From Paenibacillus sp. FSL R5-0623 (GTDB lineage: Bacteria; Bacillota; Bacilli; Paenibacillales; Paenibacillaceae), in contig NZ_CP150233.1 of the NCBI RefSeq assembly GCF_037974265.1, forward strand, positions 5,704,001 through 5,768,000: a stretch of 64,000 nt of DNA, written 5' to 3'. Position numbers and translations under genes: made by a program. Shown here piece after piece: positions 63,601-64,000 of this stretch (positions are counted from its first letter, which is position 1; every line of letters begins with the position of its first letter). The notes beneath the pieces are model-generated. The model saw only the letters and a program-made list of their open reading frames with translations, made no database searches and was not told where the DNA came from.

Positions 63601-63723
63601 GAGACTACCACGTATTGATTCCGCTTGCTCTGGTGTTAGGATTCTATATTGTAATCCCTTTAGAATATCAAGCGCTGGCTGTTGGCTGATATTACGCTCG
63701 TCATTGTTATTTTCTCGTTCCAC
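60631..63723 (-). CDS. hsdR: Type I restriction enzyme R subunit
   Basis: 1030 aa, GTG start at 63723 with GGAGGTG. N-terminal nuclease: IRPDVVLFVNGIPFAVIECKK (Asp and ExK, about 150-172). Helicase motor: QGSGKSL (Walker A), LVDESHRTQYG (DESH, motif II), LGFTGTPLM (III), VVDKLLTGFDAP and QAIARVNR (motifs V and VI). C-terminal helical part binds the methylase core. It translocates DNA and cuts at a distance when the site is unmethylated. HsdS lies upstream (start outside). HsdM is not in the window. Confidence 0.95.
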   Translation of the reverse strand: MERENNNDERNISQQPALDILKGLQYRILTPEQAESIRGSLYDVLLKTVLEEKLKDFNSYEYKGVTYKFSQTNIQQAIRDLDEPLTDGLVKTNEKIFETLMLGRSYTEFLPDGSKKSFTIHYIDWDNFENNVFHVIEEFTVERMDGRGTIRPDVVLFVNGIPFAVIECKKASISMEQGISQMIRNQGKDYAPQLFKYVQIVMSTNKNETKYATCNTPKKFWSVWKEEKEEWLHSLLDETVVGRLPTTQDKNIISLFHPERLLELTHFFTLFDKDVKKVTRYQQYFAIKEIIKTIQERDENGNRQSGVIWHTQGSGKSLTMVMLAKYILSEMNDFNPKVVIVTDRVELDKQIHKTFKHTRLKASRATKGSHLVDLIKDNNADIVTTLVHKFDTASTQLKPIESRDIFILVDESHRTQYGELHIKMKKVFPNACYLGFTGTPLMKKEKSTMIKFGKLIHTYTIADGVRDKAIVPLLYEGKMIDQTVNQKAIDTRLEMITRNLNDKQKDEVMKKWSQFERIASSNQRISMIAFDINQHFLDNYKTQGSQFKAMLATNSKIEAIRYLEAFEEFGDLTCAVVISPPDQREGHEIVDEVSRDKVLNFWNRMMNRYGDDENYEDAIKEDFIEGDEIELLIVVDKLLTGFDAPRATVLYIDKPMREHTLLQAIARVNRLYDGKDYGFIIDYRGLLDRLDQALEMYSGAGLENFDPKDLQGAIYDVISVIGSLRQYHSDLLQIFAPIKNKQDAEEYEVWLEDEERRQEFYGVLSKFGQNLGIALESEKIYNALPPEELKRFKKDLKFFQELRKAVKLRYSDTIDHKEYEAKMQNLMDHYISAEEVIRITNPVDILNQKAFEEELERLESKRAKADAIRTRLTKSINTKWDENPAYYKKFSERVKEAIEAYKQQRISEAEYLQRMNDLKKEYQEGEPVEDYPDSIRKNGNAQAFYGVTKDIMKEQKMSEELLAELALKMEDIIRAYTKVDWHDNMEVHNRIAQELDDLIFDFTKEHNVSLGFDQVDKIIEQIKTVALRRY

Positions 63724-63766
63724 TTTTACACCTCCGAAAGTAGGGATTAGAAGAAAAGGGCAAAGG

Positions 63767-64000
63767 TTAGACCTTTACCCGCACTTTTCCTGTTAGTAAG
63801 AGTTGCATTAATCCTTTTTTCTGTTTTTTCAAAGAATCTACTTCTCTTTCAAGGCATTGTATTTCCTCTACTGCTAACGATAATACCTCGGCGATTTTTC
63901 TTTGCTCATTTTTAGGCGGACAAGCAACTGGGATATCGAAAAAGTCATTAACATCTAAATTTAATAATCCATCGTTTCTAACACCTGTATTTATCACACG
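63767..64000 (-). CDS. hsdS: Type I restriction specificity subunit, C-terminal end (partial)
   Basis: The last 78 codons of a gene that starts beyond the window edge. It shows FDIPVACPPKNEQRKIAEVL, then a coiled-coil SLAVEEIQCLEREVDSLKKQKKGLMQ and LLTGKVRV, the standard end of HsdS. HsdS chooses the DNA sequence for methylation and cutting. The stop lies 43 bases before the hsdR start. Confidence 0.88.
   Translation of the reverse strand, partial: RVINTGVRNDGLLNLDVNDFFDIPVACPPKNEQRKIAEVLSLAVEEIQCLEREVDSLKKQKKGLMQLLLTGKVRVKV

Noticed and set aside
1..64000. CRISPR arrays, tRNA or rRNA genes
   Set aside because: No regularly spaced repeats with unique spacers, and no tRNA T-arm/acceptor pattern or rRNA sequence was seen.

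Overview
The window looks like a chromosome segment of a low-GC Gram-positive, most probably a Paenibacillus or close relative. The clues are strong AGGAGG-type ribosome binding sites, SLH-domain cell-wall proteins, an ECF sigma/anti-sigma pair and protein sequences of Bacillales type. The left 11 kb looks like ordinary chromosome. The remaining 53 kb is accessory DNA, AT-richer and almost all on the minus strand.

1-5.7 kb: an ECF sigma factor with its membrane anti-sigma factor (cut by the window edge), then a plus-strand group of DedA membrane protein, SAM methyltransferase, OmpR-type response regulator, histidine kinase and a second paralogous methyltransferase. An 11-bp tandem repeat upstream of dedA looks like a response-regulator site. 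5.7-10.4 kb: a redox cluster (SDR, TetR repressor, zinc-free MDR-type reductase, Old Yellow Enzyme, and a second SDR broken by one in-frame stop). Two identical GAACG-N2-CGTTC operators lie in front of the two SDR genes.

11.3-24.4 kb: a defence-type region. It opens with an unexplained array of repeats of about 22 bp in both orientations, which resembles transposon ends. Then come a HEPN/RES toxin-like protein, a PD-(D/E)XK protein, a GIY-YIG protein, a nucleotidyl-cyclase-like protein, a Gabija pair (GajA/GajB), and a sacsin-like GHKL ATPase with a NO VEIN/DUF3883 nuclease-like domain plus a beta-rich partner. The Gabija and GHKL operons share a 9-6-9 palindrome upstream. 24.7-31.5 kb: a Tn7-like transposition operon (unknown ORF, tnsA, tnsB, tnsC, tnsD/tniQ) with a strong promoter, an inverted repeat and an attenuator-like terminator in its leader. 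The defence genes are its likely cargo. Its TnsA lacks the middle catalytic acidic residue.

31.6-58.9 kb: a plasmid-like block. It holds an AEP-type primase/replication protein with nearby direct repeats, an Xre regulator, an Abi-like protein, an excisionase-like HTH protein, a ParA-like ATPase, wHTH proteins, and a set of secreted surface proteins (three related SLH/stalk proteins, a 1013-aa secreted protein, a subtilase with seven FN3 domains, a pilin-like peptide). No relaxase, VirB4/VirD4 or integrase is visible. Two strongly structured non-coding regions (about 32.2-32.4 kb and 56.9-57.2 kb) are candidate RNAs. 59-64 kb: a frameshifted small gene and a type I restriction system (HsdS partial, HsdR, and an M48/SprT-like metallopeptidase). 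No tRNA, rRNA or CRISPR array was recognised.
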